Program-made: the position numbers and the translations under genes
Notes under the pieces: model-generated
The model's database searches: none
What the model was told of the DNA's origin: nothing
What the model saw: only the letters and a program-made list of their open reading frames with translations
DNA from: Variovorax sp. V213
GTDB taxonomy: Bacteria > Pseudomonadota > Gammaproteobacteria > Burkholderiales > Burkholderiaceae_C
Direction: 5' to 3'
DNA length: 64,000 nucleotides
Assembly (NCBI RefSeq): GCF_041154455.1
Contig: NZ_AP028664.1
Location: forward strand, 2,233,001-2,297,000
Shown here: one piece after another, positions 1-8,251 of the stretch
How the letters are laid out: each line of letters opens with the position of its first letter
Numbering within the stretch: position 1 is the stretch's first letter

Positions 1-1089
1 GCCGGGCTTGGCGCCGCCGCGCTGGTGGTCGTGATCTGGCAGGGCGGCCATCTCTGGCGCGCCGATCTCGGTGCGATGAGCCCGGTGCCCAAGTCGGCGC
101 AGCAACTCGATGAAATGCTGCGTGCCGACATCGGCACCGGCGACGGCGGCACGCTGGTGGTGGTCTACGGTGCCGATGAAGAAGCGGCATTGCGCAACAC
201 CGAAGCCGCCACGGCGCGGCTCGAGGCACTGGTCGACAAGGGAGAGCTCGGCGGTTTCGAGGCCGTGACCCGCGTGCTGCCGAGCGTGGCGACTCAAGCG
301 GCGCGCCTGGCCAGCCTGCCCGAGGGCGAGGCGCTGCGTACTCGTCTCGCCGAGGCCACGCAAGGCTCGCCGCTCCCGGCCACGCGGCTCGGGCCTTTCC
401 TGGCCGACGTCGAAGCCGCGCGCAAGCTGGCGCCCGTGCGGCGCGCCGACCTGACCGGCGGGCCGCTCGGCTCGGTGGTCAACACGCTCATGTACCAGCG
501 CCCGGGCGGCGGCTGGTCGACGCTGGTGGTTCTGCATCCCGGCCCGAACTTCCGTGCGGAGCGGCTTGAAAAGGCGCTCGCGGGCGTGCCCGAAGTGCAG
601 GTGGTCGACGTGGGCCGCGAGTTGGCGGGGCTCTACCAGCGCTATCTGCACGAGGCCTTCGTCCAGGTGCTGCTCGGCGCGCTGGCGGTGGTGGTGCTGC
701 TCGGCATCTACCTGCGTTCGGGACGCCGTTTGCTCGCGGTGTGCCAGCCGCTGCTCTTTGCGGTGGTGCTCACGCTGGGCGGCATGGCGGTGCTTCAGGT
801 GCCGCTGGGCATCCTGCACCTGGTGGGGCTGCTGCTGATCGTCGCGGTGGGCTCCAATTACGCGCTGTTCTTCGACCAGCTGCGCGTGGCCGGGCGGGCG
901 GACGAGGATACGCTGGCGTCGCTCATGCTTGCCAACCTGACCACGGTGGTGTCTTTCGGGCTGATTGCGATCTCGGACATTCCGGCGCTGTCGTCGATCG
1001 GCCGCGTGGTCGCGCCGGGCGCCTTGCTGGCGCTGCTGCTGTCGGCCGCATTTGCGCGGCAAATGGCGCCCCCGCCTGCGCGCGGCTGA
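1..1089 (+). CDS. MMPL/RND-type exporter, C-terminal part (cut by window start)
   Basis: The reading frame is open from base 1, so only the last 362 codons are present. The visible part begins in a hydrophobic segment and continues with a periplasmic-type soluble domain of about 200 residues. It ends in a cluster of membrane helices. One of these holds the sequence VGSNYALFF, which resembles the helix-4 motif of MMPL/RND exporters. Exporters of this kind occur in aryl-polyene pigment clusters, where they are thought to move the lipid-linked pigment towards the outer membrane. The deacetylase, methyltransferase, dehydratase and ketoreductase genes directly downstream support that role. Substrate and direction of transport are inferred from context only. 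Confidence 0.8.
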   Translation, partial: AGLGAAALVVVIWQGGHLWRADLGAMSPVPKSAQQLDEMLRADIGTGDGGTLVVVYGADEEAALRNTEAATARLEALVDKGELGGFEAVTRVLPSVATQAARLASLPEGEALRTRLAEATQGSPLPATRLGPFLADVEAARKLAPVRRADLTGGPLGSVVNTLMYQRPGGGWSTLVVLHPGPNFRAERLEKALAGVPEVQVVDVGRELAGLYQRYLHEAFVQVLLGALAVVVLLGIYLRSGRRLLAVCQPLLFAVVLTLGGMAVLQVPLGILHLVGLLLIVAVGSNYALFFDQLRVAGRADEDTLASLMLANLTTVVSFGLIAISDIPALSSIGRVVAPGALLALLLSAAFARQMAPPPARG

Positions 1090-1106
1090 TGGGAAAATCC
1101 CGCGCC

Positions 1107-1931
1107 ATGTCCTCCGCCTCCGCCGCCCCGCCCGAATCCTGGCCCTGGCCGCCGGCCATCCGCGCCAGCGCGGTCTGGCACGTGGCGGCCATCGGCGCGG
1201 GCGCCCTGGTGCCCGGCGCCATGCCCTGGGCCATCGGCGCCATCGTGCTGAACCATGCGCTGATCACCGGCGCGGGGCTGACGCCGCGCAGCAGCCTGCT
1301 GGGCCCCAACGTCACGCGGCTGCCCGAAGCGGCCGGTGCCCGGGGCCAGGTGGCGATCACCATCGACGATGGCCCGGACCCCGAGGTCACGCCCCGCGTG
1401 CTCGACCTGCTGGACGCACACGGCCAGCGTGCCACCTTCTTCTGCATTGCCGAGCGCGTGCTTGCCCACCCGGCATTGGCGCGCGAGATCGTGGCGCGGG
1501 GCCACAGCATCCAGAACCACACCGCGCGGCATCGGCACAATTTTTCCTTTCTCGGCCCCCGCGGCTTTGCCAGCGAGATTGCGCGCGCGCAAGACATCCT
1601 GGCCGAAACCACCGGCCAGCGCCCGACCTGTTTCCGCGCACCGGCCGGTTTGCGCAATCCGTTCCTGGAGCCGGTGCTGCACCGGCTCGGCCTGTCGCTG
1701 GTGAGCTGGACGCGCCGCGGCTTCGACACGCGCGAAGGCGACCCTGCCAAGGTCATGGCGCGCCTCGGCCGCAATCTGCAGGCGCGCGACATCCTGCTTC
1801 TGCACGACGGCAATGCCGCGCGCACCCCTGGAGGAAACCCCGTGTTGTTGGAGGTATTGCCCTTGCTTCTCGAACGCTTGCACGCCGGCGGACTGCGCGC
1901 CGTCACCTTGCCGGAAGGCCTTGAACCATGA
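1107..1931 (+). CDS. Polysaccharide deacetylase (NodB/CE4) family protein
   Basis: 274 residues. Two hydrophobic segments at about 22-55 suggest membrane anchoring ahead of a NodB domain. The CE4 motifs are visible: ITIDDGP (D87-D88), the metal-binding histidines in NHTARH, FRAPAG, and LLLHDG near the C terminus. The family removes N- or O-acetyl groups from glycans using a divalent metal. The gene sits between the exporter and a methyltransferase gene in the pigment cluster, so it may act on a sugar of the pigment head group; this is inference. An alternative ATG at 1089 overlaps the exporter stop codon. Neither start has a strong ribosome binding site. The 3' end overlaps the next gene by 4 bp. 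Confidence 0.85.
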   Translation: MSSASAAPPESWPWPPAIRASAVWHVAAIGAGALVPGAMPWAIGAIVLNHALITGAGLTPRSSLLGPNVTRLPEAAGARGQVAITIDDGPDPEVTPRVLDLLDAHGQRATFFCIAERVLAHPALAREIVARGHSIQNHTARHRHNFSFLGPRGFASEIARAQDILAETTGQRPTCFRAPAGLRNPFLEPVLHRLGLSLVSWTRRGFDTREGDPAKVMARLGRNLQARDILLLHDGNAARTPGGNPVLLEVLPLLLERLHAGGLRAVTLPEGLEP

Positions 1932-2692
1932 GCGCAGTGCCACCTCTTTCCACCGATACCGCCTGGCGCGAGCTTCACGAAGCCGCTACCGTTCCCTACA
2001 AGAAAGGCGGCAGCTTCGCCTGGCATTTCGCGCGCGGCAAACTGGGGCGCGACCCGGTGTTTCGCGGACTGCTCGAGTGCGGGCTGATCGACTCGGCGCA
2101 CCGCCGCGTGGTCGATATCGGCTGCGGCCAGGGGCTCTTCGCAAGCTTGCTGGCGTCGATGAGCCGCATGCAGGCGCATGGCCGCTGGCCGTCGTCGTGG
2201 AAGCCCACGCCGGCGGCGCCCGACTACACCGGCATCGAACTGATGCCCAAGGACGTGGCGCGCGCCGCGGCTTCCATCGGGCATCTCCAGCCGGCGCCCC
2301 GCCTGCTCTGCGCCGACATGTGCTCGGCGCCGCTGCCCGAGTGCGACCTGGTCGTGATTCTCGACGTGCTGCACTACGTGGACATCGAGGCCCAAGACAG
2401 CGTGCTGCAGCGCGTGCGCGACGCATTGCGGCGCGGCAGCAATGCGAATGCCCGGCTGCTGCTGCGCATCGGCGATGCGTCGAGCAAGCGCGGCTTCGCC
2501 ATCAGCCAATGGGTCGATCGCACAGTGACACGCATTCGCGGCCACAAGGTGTCGCCCACCTGGGGCCGCCCGCTGGCCGATTGGGTGGCGGCGCTGCAGC
2601 GGCTGGAGTTTCGCGTACAGAGCATTCCGATGAGCGAAGGCACGCCCTTTGCCAACGTGCTTCTGGTGGCCGACCTGGAACCTACCGCATGA
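1928..2692 (+). CDS. Class I SAM-dependent methyltransferase of the pigment cluster
   Basis: 254 residues. The Rossmann motif I, VVDIGCGQG, is at residues 61-69. A later VILDVLHYVD segment matches motif IV of class I methyltransferases, and no membrane segment is seen. The start overlaps the deacetylase stop by 4 bp (ATGA) and the end overlaps the dehydratase start by 4 bp, so translation is probably coupled. Related clusters carry methyltransferases that modify the aryl head group. Whether this one acts on the aromatic ring, the polyene or another part cannot be told from the sequence. Confidence 0.8.
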   Translation: MSAVPPLSTDTAWRELHEAATVPYKKGGSFAWHFARGKLGRDPVFRGLLECGLIDSAHRRVVDIGCGQGLFASLLASMSRMQAHGRWPSSWKPTPAAPDYTGIELMPKDVARAAASIGHLQPAPRLLCADMCSAPLPECDLVVILDVLHYVDIEAQDSVLQRVRDALRRGSNANARLLLRIGDASSKRGFAISQWVDRTVTRIRGHKVSPTWGRPLADWVAALQRLEFRVQSIPMSEGTPFANVLLVADLEPTA

Positions 2693-3162
2693 CCATGGCC
2701 CCGCAGACGCTCGACCGCGCCGGCATTGCCGAGCGCATTCCGCATAGCGGCAGCATGTGCCTGCTCGAGCGGCTCGAACGCTGGGACGCCGAGTCCATCC
2801 ACTGCAGCACCCGCACGCACCTGCAGCCCGACAATCCGCTGCGGACGGCGGGCGGGCTGCTCGCGCCCACCGCCATCGAGTACGCAGCCCAGGCCATGGC
2901 GCTGCACGGCGGCCTGCTGGCTGCCGAGGGAAGCTCGCCTTCGGCCGGATTCCTCGCGAGTGCGCGCAACGTGCGCCTGTCGGTCGCGCGGCTCGACGAG
3001 GTTGCCGGTGCGCTGCAGGTGCAGGCGAGGCGCCTCTCGGGCGACACGAACCAGATCCTCTATGAATTCGCGGTGAACGACAGTGCCGGGCGTGTGCTGG
3101 CCGAAGGCCGCGCCGTGGTTGTGCTGAATACGCCGCTTGCAACCGGAGCCACGACGCCATGA
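2689..3162 (+). CDS. Hotdog-fold 3-hydroxyacyl-ACP dehydratase (ApeP/FabZ-like)
   Basis: 157 residues, the size of a single hotdog domain. The N-terminal IPHSGSMCLLERL has the catalytic-type histidine at H19 and is characteristic of the dehydratases found in aryl-polyene clusters. A helix containing APTAIEYAAQAMALHG follows, as in FabZ-like folds. The enzyme would dehydrate 3-hydroxyacyl-ACP to the trans-2-enoyl form; without an enoyl reductase the double bonds are kept and a polyene results. The start overlaps the methyltransferase stop (ATGA). A second ATG two codons in is possible. The FabG-like partner follows 58 bp downstream. Confidence 0.82.
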   Translation: MTMAPQTLDRAGIAERIPHSGSMCLLERLERWDAESIHCSTRTHLQPDNPLRTAGGLLAPTAIEYAAQAMALHGGLLAAEGSSPSAGFLASARNVRLSVARLDEVAGALQVQARRLSGDTNQILYEFAVNDSAGRVLAEGRAVVVLNTPLATGATTP

Positions 3163-3220
3163 GTCCCGCCCGGCCGCCCGAAGGGACTCGCACCACAGCC
3201 CGCAGGGCGGAGGTTTACCC

Positions 3221-3952
3221 ATGACTCTTGAAGGAAAACGCGCGCTCATCACCGGCGCCAGCGGCGCCTTGGGCGCAGCGATGGCCGAGCGCCTGGCGCG
3301 CGACGGCGCCACGGTGCTGCTGCATGCCAACTCGCGACCCGAAGCGGTGGAGCAATTGGCGGCCGCCATCGTGGCTGCGGGCGGCAAGGCCGAGTGCCAC
3401 GTGTTCGACCTGCGCAGCGACGACGCCTGCCGGGTGGCGTGCGAACGCATACTCGAAGGCGGGCCGGTGCAGATCGTCGTCAACAACGCGGGCGTGCACG
3501 ACGACGCCGTGCTGCCCGGCATGCGTGCCGAGCAGTGGCACAAGGTCATCGACATTTCGCTCAATGGATTTTTCCGTGTGACGCAGCCGCTGCTGCTGCC
3601 GATGATGCGCACGCGCTGGGGCCGCGTTCTCAACATTTCTTCGGTGTCGGCGCTGACCGGCAACCGCGGGCAGGTCAACTATGCCGCGGCCAAGGGTGCG
3701 CTCAACAGCGCAACCAAGGCGCTCTCGCTCGAAGTGGCGTCGCGCGGCGTGACCGTCAACGCGATTGCGCCGGGCATCATCGCCTCGCCCATGGCCGATG
3801 CGGCGTTCGACCCCGCCATGGTCAACCAGATGGTGCCGATGAAGCGCGCCGGAACGCCGCAGGAAGTGGCGGCGCTGGCTTCTTTTCTGGTGAGCGACGA
3901 GGCGGCCTACATCACGGGGCAAGTGATCTCGATCAACGGCGGGATGATCTAG
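3221..3952 (+). CDS. 3-oxoacyl-ACP reductase (FabG-like SDR) of the pigment cluster
   Basis: 243 residues, normal for FabG. The nucleotide-binding TGASGALG is at 11-18, NNAG at 88-91, catalytic serines at 140-143, Y154-xxx-K158, and the typical C-terminal YITGQVISINGGMI. It would reduce 3-ketoacyl-ACP with NADPH during polyene elongation, the ApeQ role. The ATG at 3221 was chosen because a GGAGG ribosome binding site lies at 3209-3213; upstream codons in the same frame look non-coding. The gene ends 12 bp from the end of the convergent glycosyltransferase gene, with no clear terminator hairpin between them. Confidence 0.88.
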   Translation: MTLEGKRALITGASGALGAAMAERLARDGATVLLHANSRPEAVEQLAAAIVAAGGKAECHVFDLRSDDACRVACERILEGGPVQIVVNNAGVHDDAVLPGMRAEQWHKVIDISLNGFFRVTQPLLLPMMRTRWGRVLNISSVSALTGNRGQVNYAAAKGALNSATKALSLEVASRGVTVNAIAPGIIASPMADAAFDPAMVNQMVPMKRAGTPQEVAALASFLVSDEAAYITGQVISINGGMI

Positions 3953-3964
3953 CCGCCGAATCCG

Positions 3965-4741
3965 TCACGCCTGAAAGGGCGGCAAGCGCATGGCTTTGCG
4001 CCACAGCAGCCCGGGCAGGCGCAAGACGAATTCGATCATCAGCCGCGTGTGCATCCAGGTCAGCAGCACGTTGTCGCGCCCGTAGCGAAAGTGCGAAACC
4101 CCGCCTTCCTCGGCCGTCAGGTACTTCACCGGTGCATCGATGTTCACTGGCTTGACGCCGCGCCAGGCCAGCCGCACGACGGCTTCAGTGTCGAAGTCGA
4201 AGCGGCGCATCCACGGCTGCCGCGCCATCACGGCGATCAGGTCGGCCACCGGGTACACGCGAAATCCGTAGAGCGAATCGCCCACGCCGGCAAACAGGGT
4301 TTCGAGCTGGGTCCAGCCGTTGGACACGCGCCTTCCGCGCACGCGCAGCAGCGGGGCGGAGGCATCGAACACCGGGCGGCCCAGCACCATGGTTTCCGGC
4401 CGGGCCTGCGATGCGTGCATGAAAGCGGGAATCAGGTCGGCCGGGTGCTGGCCGTCGGAATCCATGGTCAATGCATGCGTGAAGCCAGCCTTCTGGGCTT
4501 CTCGCAAACCGTGCAGCACGGCCGCGCCCTTGCCCTGGTTTTGTGGCAGCAGCCACACCCGCAGCCCCGGGTCGCCGGCAGCCATTTGCTGCAGGCGCTC
4601 GCCCGTGCCGTCGGTGCTGCCGTCCACCACCACCCAGACCGGACTCCACTGCGCCCGCGCCGCTTCGACTGTCGAGAACAGGCGTTCGCCCGTGTTGTAG
4701 CTGGGGATCAGGACAAGGTGTGTGCGCGAGGCGTCTGGCAT
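3965..4741 (-). CDS. Family 2 glycosyltransferase
   Basis: 258 residues. The N-terminal GT-A fold shows LIPSYNTG, VVVDGSTDGT around residues 37-46, and a DSD acidic motif at 94-96 (MDSDGQHPAD), the likely metal/nucleotide-sugar site. There is no obvious multi-span membrane domain; a weakly hydrophobic C terminus may contact the membrane. The start lies 34 bp inside the end of the acyltransferase gene, so the two are co-transcribed. Similar GT2 plus acyltransferase pairs occur in aryl-polyene and xanthomonadin clusters, where they are proposed to build the lipid or sugar anchor. That role is inferred from context. Confidence 0.85.
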   Translation of the reverse strand: MPDASRTHLVLIPSYNTGERLFSTVEAARAQWSPVWVVVDGSTDGTGERLQQMAAGDPGLRVWLLPQNQGKGAAVLHGLREAQKAGFTHALTMDSDGQHPADLIPAFMHASQARPETMVLGRPVFDASAPLLRVRGRRVSNGWTQLETLFAGVGDSLYGFRVYPVADLIAVMARQPWMRRFDFDTEAVVRLAWRGVKPVNIDAPVKYLTAEEGGVSHFRYGRDNVLLTWMHTRLMIEFVLRLPGLLWRKAMRLPPFQA

Positions 4742-5511
4742 GCGGGGGACGCGTCGGTGGCGCGCTGTTCCATGTTTTGGCGAAAGTATTGTTCCAGCTC
4801 CGATTGCAGCACGTGGCTGTCCGGAAGCGGCGCAAACCGCTCGCCCAGCCGCAGCTTGAAGACGATGGGCAGCGGCGGCACGCGCCACAGCGGCCAGCCC
4901 TTGCTGAGATAGGGCGAGTCGGTCTCGATGAACACGGTCTGGATCGGCGCCTGCGCAAGCTTGGCGATCAGTGTCACGCCATGGCCGAAGGGGTTGAGCG
5001 GCGGAGTTACCGTGCGCGTGCCTTCGGGAAAGATCACCAGTTGGCCGCCATTGCGCAGGTCGGCCACGGCCAGGCGCACCATGGTGCGAGCCGACTCGTT
5101 GCTGATGTAGCGCGCGAGCCGCGCACCCGCGCCGAGGAAAATGTTGCGCAACAGGTCGGCCTTCATGATGCAGGCGCTGCGCGGCAGCCGCGCCACCAGC
5201 AGCAGGGCGTCGAGCATCGTGGGATGGTTGGCGACGAAGATCACGCCGGGCTCGTCGCGCATCGGGTCCAGGCAGCTGGCGTCGATGCGCATCATCCCGG
5301 TCACGGTGGCCAGGCCCCAGAACATGCGGTACGCAAAGGCGATGGTCAGCCGACCCAGCGCGCGGGCAGGCGCCTCCGGCATCACCGGATAAAGCAGCAT
5401 GGCGACGAAATTCCAGGCCAGCGAAATGAGGCCGAGGAAAAGCAGCAGCGCGTAGAGCATCAACGCGAGTGGAATGGCCGTGAGAATGCGCAGCACGCGA
5501 GTCATCGACAT
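4708..5511 (-). CDS. Lysophospholipid acyltransferase (PlsC-like)
   Basis: 267 residues. An N-terminal hydrophobic region (about 8-45) is followed by the PlsC signature HPTMLD (H96 to D101) and FPEGTRT at 161-167, the catalytic and glycerol-phosphate-binding blocks of the family. It would transfer an acyl group from acyl-ACP or acyl-CoA at the inner membrane. In this cluster the acyl group could be the aryl polyene itself. The alternative start two codons in (ATG at 5505) is possible. It overlaps the glycosyltransferase gene downstream and lies 30 bp after the chorismatase gene. Confidence 0.85.
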   Translation of the reverse strand: MSMTRVLRILTAIPLALMLYALLLFLGLISLAWNFVAMLLYPVMPEAPARALGRLTIAFAYRMFWGLATVTGMMRIDASCLDPMRDEPGVIFVANHPTMLDALLLVARLPRSACIMKADLLRNIFLGAGARLARYISNESARTMVRLAVADLRNGGQLVIFPEGTRTVTPPLNPFGHGVTLIAKLAQAPIQTVFIETDSPYLSKGWPLWRVPPLPIVFKLRLGERFAPLPDSHVLQSELEQYFRQNMEQRATDASPACQTPRAHTLS

Positions 5512-5541
5512 GGGGTCGTCGGTCCGATCGATCGCAGCGGG

Positions 5542-6579
5542 TCAGGCCCGCAGGCGACCCGGAGCGACCGCATGGGCCTCGATCTCGACCAGCAGGTCGC
5601 TGCGACAGATGTCCGCCTCCAGGTAGACGGCATCGCGGATCATCGGCGCGCCGGCGCCGAGCGCGCTCTCGATCACACCGCGCACCTTGTCGGTGTCCGC
5701 CGGATGTCGCACGTAGACCACGCAGTCGAGCGTGGCGAGCGAGAACGCTCCCGAGACGTGGGTCACCTGCCCGTTGGCGGCCGCGATCACGGCTTCGAGA
5801 TTGCGCAGCGTTTCGCGGGTTTGCTCCAGTACGTCGCCGTGATGAACGGTTTCGTGGCCCAGGATGCTTGCGGTGCCCGAGATGAATAGCGCTATCTCGC
5901 CGTTGCCGATGTCGGCCAGCGCGGCGCGCGAGAAGGTGGGCGAGCGCGGCCCGTAGGTTTCCGGGTAGCGGTAGGCCGAGACCTGGCGCGGGTTTTCGAC
6001 CGGCAACGGCGCCTTCTGGCCGGCCAGGAAGCGGATCGACAATGCACCCTGGTGGATGCCCAGTGCGCAAGCCGCCGGCGCCCCCTCGAAGGCGGCGCGG
6101 CCGGCTTCGAAAAAGGCTTCCTGGCGCCCGAGGTTGAACTGACGGTAGCGCTCCAGCCCGCCGCCGTCGGCATTGATCTGCGGCAGGTAGTTCCAGATGC
6201 GCAGCAGGTGCGGTGTCGCGGCCTGATCCAGCGTCTTGAACAGATCGCGATAGGCGCGGTGGGCGATTTCGGCGAGGTTCTGTTCTTCCACGGATTCGTC
6301 GATATCGATGGCGCCGAGCAGCCAATGGCCATCGGTGCGCCAGCGGGCGATGCCGGTGGTGCCCGACTCGACGTTCGCACCGGCCACGTGCCATACGTCG
6401 GCCATGGCACCTTGCGCCGAAAGAACGCGCGCGTTGACCGTCGGCATCCACGCCAGCTCGTGCGGCGTGCCGTAGCCGAGCGCCGCAAAAGGCGCGGCGC
6501 CGTCCGCGGCCAGCGCGACGCAGGCGGGCAGTGAAAGGCGCTCGACGCGCAGATGTGAGGTTTCGCCCTGGACTTGCAC
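5542..6579 (-). CDS. FkbO/Hyg5/XanB2-type chorismatase
   Basis: 345 residues from a GTG start, matching the usual length of about 340 in this family. The N-terminal region has LGYGTPHELAWMP, the middle has IWNYLPQINADGG and ERYRQFNLGRQEAF, and the C terminus has ICRSDLLVEIEAHAV; all are typical of chorismatases with two RidA-like folds. XanB2 of Xanthomonas splits chorismate into 3- and 4-hydroxybenzoate, the first feeding xanthomonadin pigment. That is the likely role here, supplying the aryl starter. FkbO-type enzymes instead give a dihydroxycyclohexadiene acid, so the exact product is uncertain. No ATG is available in the right place; the GTG lies just past the upstream methyltransferase stop. 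Confidence 0.83.
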   Translation of the reverse strand: MQVQGETSHLRVERLSLPACVALAADGAAPFAALGYGTPHELAWMPTVNARVLSAQGAMADVWHVAGANVESGTTGIARWRTDGHWLLGAIDIDESVEEQNLAEIAHRAYRDLFKTLDQAATPHLLRIWNYLPQINADGGGLERYRQFNLGRQEAFFEAGRAAFEGAPAACALGIHQGALSIRFLAGQKAPLPVENPRQVSAYRYPETYGPRSPTFSRAALADIGNGEIALFISGTASILGHETVHHGDVLEQTRETLRNLEAVIAAANGQVTHVSGAFSLATLDCVVYVRHPADTDKVRGVIESALGAGAPMIRDAVYLEADICRSDLLVEIEAHAVAPGRLRA

Positions 6580-6581
6580 GG

Positions 6582-7370
6582 TCAGCCGGCCTCGACGATG
6601 GTTTCCGGTTTGCGGGCCATGTACTCGGAGAAGACACCCAGGCTGGCGTGCCGGCGCACGTCGGTGAAACCGGCGGCGCGCAGTGCCTCCAGCACGCGTT
6701 CGGGCGGGATGCAGGCCTCGATGGTGTCCCAGTAATAGCGCCACAGCTCCGATGTGCTGGTGCGGCGCCCGACCACCCGGGCGATCAGCGGCACCACAGC
6801 GCGCATGTAGCCCTTGAGCAGCGCGGTGGCGATGCGGCCCTCGGGCTTGGTGATCTCGAGCACCACCAGGCGTCCGCCGGGGCGCAGCACGCGGTGGAAC
6901 TCGCTGAAGGCGGCCGCCACGTCGCTGATGTGGCGCATGGCGTAGCCCATGCTCACGAAATCGCAACTGGCGTCCGGCCGGGGCAGCGATTCCGCCACGC
7001 CCGCAACCAACTCGACGCCCGGCAGATCGATCTGTTCCATCATGCCCACGCTGGGATCGACGCCCACCAGCCGGCCGGTCGGGCCGATGATCTTGAGCGC
7101 CTCGCGGGCGACCAGTCCGGTGCCGATGCCGACATCGAGCACCTGCGCGCCCTGGGCAAGCCCGGCCTGCGACAGGGCATCCCGCCGGTAGGACGGGCCC
7201 GTGCCGAAGGCGAGCACGCTCTCGATGCGGTCGTAGTCGGCAGCGGTGCTGTCGAAGATGCGACGCAGGAACGCCTGGTGCTCCGCCTCATTCTTGTAAT
7301 ACAGCGGCAATGGAGTGTGAGGCGGCAGGATGGTCGGTTTCCCGGGCCCGACGGAAGGCGATGGCGTCAT
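6582..7370 (-). CDS. UbiE/COQ5-like SAM methyltransferase
   Basis: 262 residues. Motif I is VLDVGIGTG at 77-85, followed by GVDPS, a YAMRHISD post-motif and VLRPGGRLVVLEITKP, which is close to the UbiE/Coq5 pattern. It is the first gene of the - strand pigment operon and lies immediately before the chorismatase gene, 2 bp apart. Ring methylation of the hydroxybenzoate-derived head group is a reasonable inference. A quinone-pathway role cannot be ruled out, because 4-hydroxybenzoate is also the ubiquinone precursor. Its promoter should lie in the 117 bp between it and yebC. Confidence 0.8.
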   Translation of the reverse strand: MTPSPSVGPGKPTILPPHTPLPLYYKNEAEHQAFLRRIFDSTAADYDRIESVLAFGTGPSYRRDALSQAGLAQGAQVLDVGIGTGLVAREALKIIGPTGRLVGVDPSVGMMEQIDLPGVELVAGVAESLPRPDASCDFVSMGYAMRHISDVAAAFSEFHRVLRPGGRLVVLEITKPEGRIATALLKGYMRAVVPLIARVVGRRTSTSELWRYYWDTIEACIPPERVLEALRAAGFTDVRRHASLGVFSEYMARKPETIVEAG

Positions 7371-7487
7371 CGGGGGATTATCACCAAAAGGGATCGCCGC
7401 CTCGGCGCTGCCTCGCCAGCCGTTGTGTGCGCCGGACAGTAAACTCGGAGCCTGCTTTGAAAACACAAGACTGCGAGATAGAAAGCC

Positions 7488-8213
7488 ATGGCCGGACATA
7501 GCAAATGGGCAAACATTCAGCACCGGAAGGGCCGCCAGGACGAGAAGCGCGGCAAGCTCTGGACGCGCGCCATTCGCGAGATCACGGTGGCCGCGCGTGC
7601 CGGCGGGGGAGACCTCAGTGCTAACCCTCGTTTGCGGCTGGCGGTGGAAAAGGCCAAGGCGGTCAACCTGCCGATCGACACCGTCAAGCGCAACATCGAC
7701 AAGGCCACCGGCAACCTCGAAGGCGTCAACTACGAAGAAATTCGTTACGAAGGGTACGGTATCGGCGGCGCGGCGATCATCGTCGACACCATGACCGACA
7801 ACCGCGTGCGCACCGTGGCCGAAGTGCGCCACGCATTCTCCAAGCACGGCGGCAACATGGGCACCGAAGGCTCGGTGGCCTTCCAGTTCAAGCATTGCGG
7901 GCAGATCATCTTCGCGCCCGGCACCGATGAAGACAAAGTGATGGAAGCGGCGCTCGAAGCCGGCGCCGAAGACGTGGTCACCGATGACGACGGCGCCATC
8001 GAGGTGATCACCGCCGTCGCCGATTTCGAAACCGTCAAGAACGCGCTCGAGGCCGCCGGCCTCAAGCCCGAGGTGGCCGAGGTCACCATGCGGGCCGAAA
8101 ACACGATCGAACTGACCGGCGAAGACGCCGCCAGGATGCAGAAGCTGCTCGATGTGCTCGAAGACCTGGACGATGTCCAAGAGGTCTATCACAACGCCGC
8201 GCTTTCCGAATGA
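7488..8213 (+). CDS. yebC: YebC/PmpR/TACO1 family protein
   Basis: 241 residues, normal length. It begins MAGHSKWANIQHRK and has the family's GYGIGGAAIIVDTMTDN and HGGNMGTEGSVAFQF segments. Members have been described as DNA-binding regulators (PmpR, YebC) and, more recently, as ribosome-associated factors that help translate proline-rich stretches. Cytoplasmic. It lies divergent to the pigment operon and 38 bp upstream of purD, so it may share transcription with purD onwards. No strong -35/-10 pair was recognised upstream. Confidence 0.93.
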   Translation: MAGHSKWANIQHRKGRQDEKRGKLWTRAIREITVAARAGGGDLSANPRLRLAVEKAKAVNLPIDTVKRNIDKATGNLEGVNYEEIRYEGYGIGGAAIIVDTMTDNRVRTVAEVRHAFSKHGGNMGTEGSVAFQFKHCGQIIFAPGTDEDKVMEAALEAGAEDVVTDDDGAIEVITAVADFETVKNALEAAGLKPEVAEVTMRAENTIELTGEDAARMQKLLDVLEDLDDVQEVYHNAALSE

Positions 8214-8251
8214 ATGACTATTGATCCACAGCGAATGAAGAAGGCCCACGA

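Noticed and set aside
923..3196. 757-codon - frame across the pigment genes
   Set aside because: It crosses four real + genes with clear family motifs and has an Arg/Ala/Pro-rich shadow composition.
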